Source: a virus | Reading direction: 5' to 3' (one strand) | Virus record (IMG/VR): IMGVR_UViG_3300032245_001134 | Span: 1 to 27,898 of that record | Length of the DNA stretch: 27,898 bases | Part shown: in pieces, positions 20,076 through 27,898 of the stretch | Layout of the letters: each line of letters starts with the position of its first letter | How positions within the stretch are numbered: position 1 is the first letter of the stretch | Position numbers and translations under genes: made by a program | The notes under the pieces: model-generated | The model's input: only the letters and a program-made list of their open reading frames with translations | Database searches by the model: none | What the model was told of the DNA's origin: nothing

Positions 20076-21206
20076 ATGGCATCAGCGATTACAGGCTCCA
20101 GCCAGTTGGCTGCAGCACCTACCGCCTATAGCGGTACTAATACAAGCCTTAACCAGGCTATTCAGACAATCTGGTCAAAAGAAATTTTGTTCCAGGCAAT
20201 GCCAATCCTTCGTTTCGAACAGTTCGCAGTTAAGAAGACTGAACTTGGTGTAGCACCAGGTCTTCGTGTTAACTTCCTTCGTTACAAGAACTTTGCTGTA
20301 GACCCATCACCACTTACAGAAGGTGTACGTCTTACAACAAACGCTCTCACAGCAGAGCAAATTGCAATCACAGTTGCAGAACACGGCTACGCAGTAGCAG
20401 TTTCTGAACTACTCCTTAACGCATCATTTGATGACGTTATGGCATCTGCTTCACGTCTTCTTGGTCGCCACATGGCACAGTACCTCGACGTACAGGCTCG
20501 CAACACTCTTGGTGCTGCTACTTCTGCTGTCTTCGGTTACGACCGCACAGGCATCACAGGTGGAGCATTCACAAACTACGATGAAGGCTCACCAGCAACT
20601 GCTATCTCAGCACTTGATGGAAACCACAAGTTGACAACAGCATCTGTTAAGGACGCTGCACTGACACTTGCATCAAAGAACATCCCTCGCCTTGGTGAGA
20701 CATACGTTCAGTTCATTCACCCTAAGCAGTCACGTGACATTCGTTCGAACCCAGAGTTCATCGAAGTTACAAAGTACGCTGCTCCAGGTAACTTCATGCT
20801 CGGTGAAATCGGTCGTTTGTACGACGTAGTATTCATCGAAACCACACAGGTTAAGAAGTTGGCTGCTGGTGGAACATTCACTAACACAGGTGACATCGGT
20901 GCTCCTTCAGACCAGACAGGTGTTCCAGTTAAGGCTAACACCAACCCAGGTTCAGGTGGAAACCCAATCTCTGCAGATTACACAGCAGAAAAGGGTTACC
21001 TCTCATCTGCAACAGGTAACTCAGCAGATGTTTACGAATCAATCATGATTGGTGACAACGCATTTGGTCACGCAATCTCACTCCCAGTTGAACTTCGTGA
21101 TGGTGGCGTTCTTGACTTCGGTCGTGAACACGCTCTTGCTTGGTACGCAATCTGGGGTCTAGGTGTTATTACTGACCAGGCTATCTGCAAGGTTTACACC
21201 AACTAA
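20076..21206 (+). CDS. Major capsid protein, N4-gp56 type
   Basis: 376 residues; AAAGG ribosome binding site. Features of the N4-gp56 family of HK97-fold capsid proteins: an N-terminal segment ending in LFQAMPILRFEQFAVKK, VNFLRYKN, the TEGVRLTTNAL stretch (about 81-91), AEHGYAVAVSELL (about 107-119) and LLGRHMAQYLDVQARNTL (about 129-146). It is closed by GGVLDFGREHALAWYAIWGLG. Codons here are more uniform and C-ending than in the neighbours, as expected for the most highly expressed gene. No long N-terminal delta domain is present, in line with the separate scaffold. Confidence 0.9.
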   Translation: MASAITGSSQLAAAPTAYSGTNTSLNQAIQTIWSKEILFQAMPILRFEQFAVKKTELGVAPGLRVNFLRYKNFAVDPSPLTEGVRLTTNALTAEQIAITVAEHGYAVAVSELLLNASFDDVMASASRLLGRHMAQYLDVQARNTLGAATSAVFGYDRTGITGGAFTNYDEGSPATAISALDGNHKLTTASVKDAALTLASKNIPRLGETYVQFIHPKQSRDIRSNPEFIEVTKYAAPGNFMLGEIGRLYDVVFIETTQVKKLAAGGTFTNTGDIGAPSDQTGVPVKANTNPGSGGNPISADYTAEKGYLSSATGNSADVYESIMIGDNAFGHAISLPVELRDGGVLDFGREHALAWYAIWGLGVITDQAICKVYTN

Positions 21207-21226
21207 GAAATCGCTTTACCCGATGC

Positions 21227-21257
21227 CTGGGGGTCATACTCCTTCTTTGACCCCCAG
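21227..21257. terminator. Perfect 10-bp hairpin after capsid gene
   Basis: CTGGGGGTCA (21227-21236) pairs perfectly with TGACCCCCAG (21248-21257) around an 11-nt pyrimidine-rich loop. No T-tract follows, so it may protect the capsid mRNA 3' end or attenuate downstream transcription. Confidence 0.55.
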
Positions 21258-21292
21258 TCATCACCCAACAATCGTTTAGGAGAATAAACATC

Positions 21293-21664
21293 GTGGCAAA
21301 CACACCAACAAGTCCGCTTGATGCAACAGGCAAAGCAGCGGAAAAAGCACAAAAGAGTCGGGCAGAGGAACTGCGTAAGCGTCAAGATGAAATTTCTATC
21401 GCTAACGCATTAGAAGCAGAATCTTTGGAACGAGATGTCTTTGACCCAAAGCATCCAGACAAACCAATTGTTCTAGATGAAATCGAAGAAGTCGGCGTTG
21501 GATTGGCTAATGACAAAGTCATTATCCGAACCATCACAGATGTTGAAGAGATGACCTACGGCGTAGGTAATGTCTACACATTTAAAGCAGGAGTTAAATA
21601 CTCAGTGCCTCGTGAACTTGCTAACTACCTTGAGAATCTAGGTTACATTTGGCGACCAAACTAA
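21293..21664 (+). CDS. Post-capsid small protein, unknown
   Basis: 123 residues, GTG start with AGGAG upstream. The N-terminal third is helical and charged (AEKAQKSRAEELRKRQDE). The C-terminal half is beta-like, with VIIRTITDVEEMTYGVGN, YTFKAGVKYSVPRELANYLE and GYIWRPN. Proteins with this MTYG.GN.Y.F..G..Y.VP core are frequent just after capsid genes in actinophages; I know of no assigned function. A head-completion or connector role fits its place. Confidence 0.55.
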   Translation: MANTPTSPLDATGKAAEKAQKSRAEELRKRQDEISIANALEAESLERDVFDPKHPDKPIVLDEIEEVGVGLANDKVIIRTITDVEEMTYGVGNVYTFKAGVKYSVPRELANYLENLGYIWRPN

Positions 21665-21682
21665 GTCGTCAATAAGTCGGTC

Positions 21683-21718
21683 CGTCCCTCTGGTTTCCGC
21701 CCTCCTCCCAGAGGGACG
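21683..21718 (+). terminator. 11-bp hairpin before neck gene
   Basis: CGTCCCTCTGG (21683-21693) pairs perfectly with CCAGAGGGACG (21708-21718). It is followed by TACCCCTTTTGTG. A terminator or attenuator between the head genes and the neck/tail genes. Confidence 0.6.
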
Positions 21719-21792
21719 TACCCCTTTTGTGCGTACTAATTTCAATTAGTTTGCAAGTATTAGCACAGAGAATTTTTTATCCTGGAGGACAT

Positions 21793-22845
21793 GTGACGAC
21801 AGTAGCCAACCTAACTGACCTAGTTCGGTCAGAACTTGGCGATAGTTCTAAGTCCTTCGTCATGCAATTTGTGGCTGATGGAACAACAAATAGATTTACT
21901 CTTCATTACGCTCCTGTAAATGCGGATACTCTTTTCGTTAGTTTTAACGGAGTAGATGTTTCTGATTCATGTTCTATAGAAGAAGCAACAGGCGTTTTAG
22001 TTAGCGACACCGTGCCTATTGATGGTGTTCAAATCCTTGTGGCTGGAGATTATTTCCGCTACTTCACTAACCCAGAACTTGCTCATTTTATTGATGCTGC
22101 TTTTTTACAGCACTCTAACAACCGTGTAGATTCACTAGGACGTGTACAAACACTTGCCAATCTACCAGCAGTTGAGGTTTATCCAGTTGCAGTGTTAGCG
22201 ACAACACACGCTCTTTACACACTTGCTACTGATGCTTCTTTTGATATTAATATTTCGGCTCCTGATGGAGTCATGATTCCTCGTGCAGAACGCTATCGCC
22301 AATTGATGGACATGCTTAATGCACGTAAAGAACAATACCGTGAACTCTGTGTACTACTAGGTATTGGTATGTTTGGTATTGAGGTCTTTACTCTTCGCCG
22401 TATTTCTAAGACAACAAACAATTACATACCAGCATATCGACCACAGGAGGTTGACGATTACTCATATCCAGAACGAATTGAACTTCAAAGACCAACTTAC
22501 GGAGACAAACCCTCAGAGCACCCTTATGACTCTGTGGAACTTACCGCTTATCAGGATGTGGCTTTCACCTACTCCTTACCGTATACGGGTGACCTCACAA
22601 CTAAAGGCGTTGTTGCGAACATCAGATGGAAAGCGGGAGTAGACCAAAGTCATCTTCCATTTACAGTTTCGGTCACATCAACGTCATCTACCAGTCATAC
22701 TATTACTTTGAGTTTGACACAGGACCAGACAAGAAGACTTGCACAGCGTATGTATTGGGATGTTCAGTTTGTTTATGATTCAGATGGTCATAAAGAAACA
22801 TACAAGGCTGGCAAATTATTTACAGTGCGTGAGGTAACTACATAA
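21793..22845 (+). CDS. Head-tail adaptor (neck) candidate
   Basis: 350 residues from the GTG at 21793, which has GGAGG four bases upstream; the longer open frame back to 21727 overlaps the hairpin region and lacks a ribosome binding site. N-terminus [16 protein letters not shown], then [18 protein letters not shown], a short beta domain and [19 protein letters not shown], a layout seen in actinophage head-to-tail connector proteins. The C-terminal third is beta-rich ([14 protein letters not shown] and on, Thr/Ser-rich) and may be an added Ig-like domain. The role is inferred from order and pattern. Stop overlaps the next gene's ATG in TAATG. Confidence 0.5.
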   Translation: MTTVANLTDLVRSELGDSSKSFVMQFVADGTTNRFTLHYAPVNADTLFVSFNGVDVSDSCSIEEATGVLVSDTVPIDGVQILVAGDYFRYFTNPELAHFIDAAFLQHSNNRVDSLGRVQTLANLPAVEVYPVAVLATTHALYTLATDASFDINISAPDGVMIPRAERYRQLMDMLNARKEQYRELCVLLGIGMFGIEVFTLRRISKTTNNYIPAYRPQEVDDYSYPERIELQRPTYGDKPSEHPYDSVELTAYQDVAFTYSLPYTGDLTTKGVVANIRWKAGVDQSHLPFTVSVTSTSSTSHTITLSLTQDQTRRLAQRMYWDVQFVYDSDGHKETYKAGKLFTVREVTT

Positions 22846-24791
22846 TGGCTATTAATCCAAACAGCCCTAAGTATCCCGAAATTGACCCCTCACTTCTTCC
22901 TGGAGTTTCAGGACAACGAGGTCCAACAGGATATACAGGACCAACAGGTCCAACTGGTTACACAGGTCCAGCAGGTAGTGCATCTGCTACTGGTGCAACA
23001 GGACCTACAGGAGCCACTGGACCAACAGGTGCAACAGGTGCAACAGGTGCAACAGGTGCTCGTGGTTTACAAGGCGGTACTGGCCCAACTGGTCCGTCTG
23101 GTGTTGATGGTATTGGTTCAACAGGACCAACAGGTTCGCAAGGTCCAACAGGTCCAACAGGTTGGACAGGTCCCGCAGTTACAGGTCCAACAGGACCTAC
23201 AGGTGCTGCAGGATTTCTTGGAGGTACTGGACCTACAGGTGCAACTGGTCCAACAGGACAAGTCGGTGCTCAAGGTCAAGTAGGACCAACAGGACCAACT
23301 GGTTATACAGGTCCTCAAGGAAACATTGGTCCTACTGGTTACACAGGTTACACAGGCCCTCAAGGTCCAACTGGACCAACAGGTTACACAGGTCCTACAG
23401 GCTACACAGGACCTGCAAGCACAATTACAGGTCCAACTGGACCAACAGGTGCAACTGGTCCTGCAAGTACAGTTACAGGTCCAACAGGTTACACAGGCCC
23501 TACTGGTGCAACAGGTCCTGCGGGTGCAGCAACAACTATTAAGGGTCAGTACGTAGATTTAGCAACGCTTCAAACAGCAAGACCAACAGGAGCAGTAGGC
23601 GATTCTTACCTTCTTGGAAATGGTGACCTTGCTGTTTGGAATGGAACTGCTTGGCAAAATGTTGGAAACATTAAAGGCCCTACAGGTGCACAAGGTCTTC
23701 CAGGTGCAACTGGAGCAACTGGTGCTGCAAGCACAGTTACAGGACCTACGGGTTCACAAGGTCCAACAGGACCTACTGGTCCTACAGGACCAGCATCAAA
23801 TATAACTGGACCAACAGGTTACACAGGTTACACAGGTCCAACTGGAGCAACTGGTCCAGCATCTACAGTAACTGGTCCTACAGGCCCAACAGGTGCTACA
23901 GGCCCTCAAGGTACTTCCATCAGTGTTAAAGGTGCAGTTGCAACTGTAGGAAACCTACCTTCATCAGGAAACGTTGCTGGTGATGCTTACGTTGTACAAG
24001 CCAACACAAACCTTTATGTATGGAACGGCACTTCTTGGGTTAATGCTGGTCCTTTTGTTGGTCCTACTGGTCCTACAGGTATCACTGGACCTACAGGAGC
24101 AACGGGTCCTACTGGTGCACAAGGACCACGTAACGGAACTACTTTTGTTGTTACCAATAAAACAGGAAATGCACAGTACTTAGTTGCTGGAATTGCTGGA
24201 GATACCCCAACTCTTACTCTTGTACGTGGTGAAACTTATTACTTTGATGTAAGCGGTCTTGTTTCTAATGACCCATTGTGTTTGCGTTTAACAAACGGTA
24301 ATACAGCATCAGTACCAGGAACAACAAACAACGACCCAGTTTCTGGAAAGTTTTCAGGTTCTTCAAACACAATCATTACTTATGTAGTTCCACTAGATGC
24401 ACCAGCAAACATTGTTTATCAAAGTGCTTCTGATGCAACACAAATTGGTTTGCTTGGAATTTATGATAAAAAGGGTGAGACAGGCCCAACAGGTCCAACA
24501 GGTCCAACAGGTGCAACAGGACCAGCGTCAACTGTTACAGGACCAACTGGTTCAACAGGACCCACAGGTTATACAGGACCTGTTGGTAGATTTACAGCAA
24601 CAGGACCAACTGCACCAAGTACTTCAACTGCACTTGCAGGAGACGGTTGGTTTAACACACAAACTGCAAAAACCTATGTATTCTTTCAGGGTGCGTGGGT
24701 AGAAGTTGCGTCAGGCAATGTAGGTCCAACAGGTCCACAAGGAACAGTCGGAACTTTAGCGATATCTACCTCATGGTGGCTGGGTGCTTAG
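22845..24791 (+). CDS. Collagen-like tail fibre protein
   Basis: 648 residues, starting in the TAATG overlap. Collagen-type G-x-T/G-P-T triplets fill about 25-227, 276-357, 405-428 and 545-581, rich in [10 protein letters not shown]. Between them are two copies of a short module (about 231-275 and 359-403) ending in VWNGTAW or VWNGTSW, and a third related one near 581-625 ([10 protein letters not shown]). A beta-sandwich-like domain occupies about 430-543 ([16 protein letters not shown]). Triple-helical trimerisation of a virion fibre is expected. The domain inserts may be folding nuclei or receptor-binding parts. Thr in the third position suggests glycosylation or threonine-stabilised helices in place of hydroxyproline. 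Confidence 0.8.
   Translation: MAINPNSPKYPEIDPSLLPGVSGQRGPTGYTGPTGPTGYTGPAGSASATGATGPTGATGPTGATGATGATGARGLQGGTGPTGPSGVDGIGSTGPTGSQGPTGPTGWTGPAVTGPTGPTGAAGFLGGTGPTGATGPTGQVGAQGQVGPTGPTGYTGPQGNIGPTGYTGYTGPQGPTGPTGYTGPTGYTGPASTITGPTGPTGATGPASTVTGPTGYTGPTGATGPAGAATTIKGQYVDLATLQTARPTGAVGDSYLLGNGDLAVWNGTAWQNVGNIKGPTGAQGLPGATGATGAASTVTGPTGSQGPTGPTGPTGPASNITGPTGYTGYTGPTGATGPASTVTGPTGPTGATGPQGTSISVKGAVATVGNLPSSGNVAGDAYVVQANTNLYVWNGTSWVNAGPFVGPTGPTGITGPTGATGPTGAQGPRNGTTFVVTNKTGNAQYLVAGIAGDTPTLTLVRGETYYFDVSGLVSNDPLCLRLTNGNTASVPGTTNNDPVSGKFSGSSNTIITYVVPLDAPANIVYQSASDATQIGLLGIYDKKGETGPTGPTGPTGATGPASTVTGPTGSTGPTGYTGPVGRFTATGPTAPSTSTALAGDGWFNTQTAKTYVFFQGAWVEVASGNVGPTGPQGTVGTLAISTSWWLGA
22917..23526 (+). repeat. 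Collagen triplet coding repeats
   Basis: About 200 codons of imperfect 9-18 bp units such as GGTCCAACAGGT and GGTTACACAGGT encode Gly-X-Thr and Gly-Pro-Thr triplets. Shorter blocks recur to 24590. Such repeats can expand or contract by slippage or recombination. The opposite and shifted frames are also open here only because of the repeat composition. Confidence 0.75.
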
Positions 24792-24815
24792 TATGAAAAG
24801 GAAAGGTAGCAACTA

Positions 24816-27332
24816 ATGCCAGGATTTTTAGGCGGTAGTTCAAGCGGTAGTGGAACAAGCGGAGAAATTCGTTTTCCTGCCGAACTAATTGACCCAGTAA
24901 CGAAACTGCGTGTATCCGAACCGCAGACAATGATGGATACAGACTTTGAATACGGTCTGCAGCCAACAAAGTGGGAAACAGTTGAACTTATTAACAACAC
25001 CCCTTCATTCTTCTCTGCTTCTGGTGATACAACAATCCCTAACCTTCTTGATGTAACAACAACTGCTGGTTCACGTGAAGTCAAGGTAACAACCTCTCTT
25101 CCTCACGGACTTGCTGTGGGTATCCCAATCAACGTAACAGGTACTAAATCCCTTACATCAGATGGTGCTTACATTATTAACTCTGTTCCAGATAGCACAA
25201 CCTTTACTTATCTTTGTAAGCAAAACCAGTTAACTACTGCTTCTATTGTTGACCTTTACACTTCTCTTATTACTGGACAGTTTTTTCAAGGTTCACAGAT
25301 TAAGATTTCTGACTCTGAAGGAATCATCACAAATGCAGCAGCACAATCTACTCTAACTGTAAAAACAGATTCACCTCACGGTTTTGGTGTTAATACTCCT
25401 TTCTATTTCTTGAACCTTAACTCAACTGTTTCTCAAGAGTTTGATTCATCAAACACTGGAGCAAAGACATTTGATTCTTCTAACTCTGCTACCGCTCAAA
25501 CATTTGATGGCTCTAACAGCCTTACAAAACTAACAATAAACTTAAACAACTCTCCAACTGCTGGAGGAGCAGCAAGTTCTATTGTTACAGTTAACACAAC
25601 AACAGACACTATTTCTGTAAGCCATTCAACTGAGAACTTTGTAGGAAAAGGCATTGGTACTCCCCTGTACTACAACGTAAGTGCAGCAAGTGGTTACTTT
25701 GCAACAACACCTCGTGGAGTTGTTTACTTAAAAACAACTGATGGTTTAGGCTCCTCTTCTTCTACGTTTCAAGTTAGTGCTACACCTGGTGGAGCAGCAA
25801 TTGACATTACAGTAACAGTTACTGGAACATTCCAACTTGCTCCATTTGCTCTTACATTCCCAGGAAACAACGCTGACGATGTTGCTCCAACTTTGGTTAC
25901 TGTTGCAGAAGGTGCTGCTAAAGAATTTGATGGAGCAAACAACCTTGGAACAACTTCAACCGTAAACTCCTTCTCAAATGGTTCTGCAATTATCCAGATG
26001 CAAAACAATGCTGGTAGTGCTGCTTCAACAAACCTTTTTGTAGGCTCTATGGTTCGTTACAGCACAACTGGTACTGCTGCTGGTGGTTTAACAAACAACA
26101 CCACTTACTGGATTACCTATATCAACGTGATTGTTTCTGTTGCACAGGGGCTAGTACAAGTTAAACTTGCTGCAACCCCAGGCGGTTCAGACATTGTTAT
26201 TTCAAGCCAAGGTTCTGGCACACACTCAATCCAACAAGTGGGTACTTCAGTTGATGGAGATATTTTCTTTGTTCCATCTCATGGCTTCCAAGTTGGAGAT
26301 ATGGTTAAGTACTCTTATCCAGCAGGTGGACGTATCACTACATCTGATACTGCAAAAGATTATTATTATGTTGAGAAAGTCCTTGATGCTAACAACATCC
26401 AGTTAACCCTACAAAAGGGTTCTGCTAAAGATGGAAGCAGTGCCTCACGTGCTGCAATCTCTGCAGTTGAAATTCTTAAGGTTAAGCCTTCAGCAACAGA
26501 CGGTGCATACTGGATTCAACCAGTTGGTGCTCCAGCACCATCACTTGTTTGGTGTAACATGACTCTTGAAGGTGGCGGATGGATGCTTGCATTCCGTAAC
26601 GCAACCGATGAATACGGCTCTGCTTCTCGTACCCCATTTAACTCTGGAGACTTCCTAGTTGGTAACTGGGCAGGTTGGGGTTACACTAATAAAACTGAAG
26701 TTGATGCAGCACTTGGTGGAAGCCAAAATGCTACAAACTATGCGTTAGATAACGGAACAAACGCATTTAGCCCAATTTATCTTTACGCTCCATTTAATGA
26801 TGTAATGGTTCTTCCTAACCGTACTGGACAACGTACAAAGCGTGTTGGTTGGAGACACAACACAGCAATTGCAAATATGCGTACTGCAATTATGCAAAGT
26901 GCACGTCAGTACCGAAATGACTCTGTTTTGTTTGGTAACCCATACAACTGGATGACTGCTCTTGATACTCGCCCTGATACAAATACAGGTGGCGGTGCAG
27001 GAACTCACGCAGGATTCAAGATTGACTCAGATGGTCACGGTAACAGTTTTGCTGGTCAAATGGCTGGTGGATGGCCTTCTGTTTCAGGACATGCAACTTA
27101 TGCTTCACCTTCAGGTGGATGGACAATGATGCAGGTTGGTTATGGTCGTGACGGTGTTGAAGGCGGATACCACGGTGGTGGTTTTGGTTGCCGTGATGCT
27201 GCCGATACACACAACCGTTTGTCTCACCACTATTGGGGTTGGGGTTCAGGACGTGCTTCACAGTTCTGGGATGCAGACCGTTCATCTGCTTGGTATGGAC
27301 ATGCCGTGTACGTTCGTGAGAGACCAGCCTAA
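24816..27332 (+). CDS. Tail fibre/adhesin with fibrinogen-like end
   Basis: 838 residues. The long N-terminal part has at least three copies of a motif around PHGL or SHGF followed by VG..., V-x-Y and a later YYV or YII strand (near 95, 186 and 488), Thr/Ser-rich beta domains with TPGGAAIDIT (about 323-332) and TPGGSDIVIS (about 454-463), and a short tandem EFDSSN/TFDSSN/TFDGSN repeat (208-234). From about 560 comes a fibrinogen-related domain: DGAYWIQPVG, VWCNMTLEGGGWML, many Trp/Gly/Asn and a final HAVYVRERPA. That domain commonly binds glycans, so this is a good receptor-binding candidate. The ribosome binding site is only a weak AAAGGAAAGG 16 to 24 bases upstream. Confidence 0.8.
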   Translation: MPGFLGGSSSGSGTSGEIRFPAELIDPVTKLRVSEPQTMMDTDFEYGLQPTKWETVELINNTPSFFSASGDTTIPNLLDVTTTAGSREVKVTTSLPHGLAVGIPINVTGTKSLTSDGAYIINSVPDSTTFTYLCKQNQLTTASIVDLYTSLITGQFFQGSQIKISDSEGIITNAAAQSTLTVKTDSPHGFGVNTPFYFLNLNSTVSQEFDSSNTGAKTFDSSNSATAQTFDGSNSLTKLTINLNNSPTAGGAASSIVTVNTTTDTISVSHSTENFVGKGIGTPLYYNVSAASGYFATTPRGVVYLKTTDGLGSSSSTFQVSATPGGAAIDITVTVTGTFQLAPFALTFPGNNADDVAPTLVTVAEGAAKEFDGANNLGTTSTVNSFSNGSAIIQMQNNAGSAASTNLFVGSMVRYSTTGTAAGGLTNNTTYWITYINVIVSVAQGLVQVKLAATPGGSDIVISSQGSGTHSIQQVGTSVDGDIFFVPSHGFQVGDMVKYSYPAGGRITTSDTAKDYYYVEKVLDANNIQLTLQKGSAKDGSSASRAAISAVEILKVKPSATDGAYWIQPVGAPAPSLVWCNMTLEGGGWMLAFRNATDEYGSASRTPFNSGDFLVGNWAGWGYTNKTEVDAALGGSQNATNYALDNGTNAFSPIYLYAPFNDVMVLPNRTGQRTKRVGWRHNTAIANMRTAIMQSARQYRNDSVLFGNPYNWMTALDTRPDTNTGGGAGTHAGFKIDSDGHGNSFAGQMAGGWPSVSGHATYASPSGGWTMMQVGYGRDGVEGGYHGGGFGCRDAADTHNRLSHHYWGWGSGRASQFWDADRSSAWYGHAVYVRERPA

Positions 27333-27347
27333 AAGGAGATATGACTA

Positions 27348-27898
27348 ATGCCTATTAATATTACTGCGGTAGGTGCTACTGGCACACACTCCTTTACAAA
27401 AACTAACGTTAACCTAGAAGATAACTTCTTCTACTACACAGCACGTGATGGTGACCCTGTCGTTTACCCATCTGCTCTTGTTGAAGGTAACCCACGTATT
27501 TTTAGAAACGCTACTGGTAGCGTTACTGGTCCAACAAATAACGGTTTAACTTACATTAAAAAGTTAGACGATTTTTCTTTTTCACTAGCAACAACATCTG
27601 GTGGAACAGCAATTGATTTAACAGCAACTACAAATGGAAATATCCGACTTGATTTTCCAACTGTATACAACAACTTAATTAACGTTGAAACAAACTTTGC
27701 AGATGTACAGATGGTTAAGTACTACACAAGTGGTGCTCCTATTACAGGTTTAGCCAGCGGAAACACCTACTACATGAAGTCAAGCAACTCAGGGTTGGCT
27801 GGTGCTTCACTCTACTCATTTACAACACACACATTTACTTCTTGTGGAGTTACTGGACGTTTTGGTCCTACAAAAGCACAAATGGATACTGCGTATAC
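27348..27898 (+). CDS. Tail fibre protein, partial at right edge
   Basis: ATG at 27348 with AAAAGGAG ten bases upstream opens a frame that runs through the window end (183 codons visible). Thr/Ser/Gly/Asn-rich, with FSLATTSGGTAIDLTA resembling the TPGGAAIDIT repeat of the previous fibre and SGNTYYMKSS resembling its YYV strand. Near the edge GRFGPTKAQMDTAY recalls the boundary segment that precedes Gly-rich C-terminal domains in some phage fibres; that is memory-based and uncheckable here. An ATG at 27341 reads only five codons. Probably another adhesin or fibre subunit. Confidence 0.7.
   Translation, partial: MPINITAVGATGTHSFTKTNVNLEDNFFYYTARDGDPVVYPSALVEGNPRIFRNATGSVTGPTNNGLTYIKKLDDFSFSLATTSGGTAIDLTATTNGNIRLDFPTVYNNLINVETNFADVQMVKYYTSGAPITGLASGNTYYMKSSNSGLAGASLYSFTTHTFTSCGVTGRFGPTKAQMDTAY

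Noticed and set aside
21727-21792. N-terminal extension of the neck candidate
   Set aside because: GGAGG directly precedes GTG 21793, and the extra 22 codons lie next to the intergenic hairpin with no ribosome binding site.
22882-24702. Shifted-frame open reading frames and a possible CRISPR-like repeat pattern
   Set aside because: The periodicity is 9-18 bp Gly-X-Thr coding repeats, with no uniform repeat-spacer arrangement and no cas genes.
1-27898. Prophage attachment site or integrase
   Set aside because: No integrase, excisionase, host flanks or matching terminal repeats were seen.

Overview
The window is a near-contiguous stretch of the late half of a tailed double-stranded DNA phage (Caudoviricetes). 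The diagnostic genes are a large terminase, a portal, a coiled-coil scaffold, an N4-gp56-type major capsid protein, a putative neck protein, a collagen-like fibre, a fibrinogen-like fibre and a CHAP-type endolysin. The host is probably an actinobacterium. A DUF7455-like zinc ribbon, a DUF5679-like zinc ribbon, a DUF2746-like membrane/coiled-coil protein next to lysis genes and frequent GTG/TTG starts all point that way. The moderately AT-rich base composition fits a low-GC freshwater actinobacterium better than a Streptomyces-like host, but that host assignment is inference. No integrase, replication gene or tRNA was seen.

Layout: 1-257 is a structured non-coding leader. 258-2916 is an accessory cassette in which two small ParB/sulfiredoxin-fold proteins flank a tightly overlapping run of tiny Cys/His-rich (probably zinc-binding) proteins, several of only 31-50 residues, with a possible structured RNA and terminator inside it. 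2995-4491 encodes a flavin-dependent (tryptophan-type) halogenase. It is followed by the only minus-strand genes, a coupled zinc-ribbon and three-helix membrane protein pair (4457-4937). 4991-5875 holds a small unknown gene and an HslV/proteasome-beta-like Ntn-hydrolase. 5918-7584 is a lysis cluster (holin candidate, CHAP endolysin) with an HNH-like protein and a DUF7455 protein. 7722-8247 is a lipoprotein with its own strong terminator and a small unknown gene. 8263-12819 runs from an 803-residue secreted PA14/proline-rich protein through two small membrane proteins (holin-like and DUF2746-like), a coiled-coil protein with a histone-H1-like tail, a DUF6321-like protein and two zinc-finger proteins.

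The virion module starts after a terminator and possible promoter near 12818-12886. It contains a possible split-PASTA structural protein, a KTSC-domain protein, two small unknowns, terminase (14972-16573), two small genes, portal (17402-19141), scaffold, major capsid protein, a small post-capsid gene, a neck/adaptor candidate and three tail fibre genes, the last cut by the right edge. Several junctions in the late region carry strong GC-rich hairpins with related GACCC-containing stems.

The least ordinary items are the proteasome-like peptidase in a phage that shows no obvious head-maturation protease here, the halogenase, the zinc miniprotein cassette, and the large secreted PA14 protein placed between the lysis genes and the virion genes.
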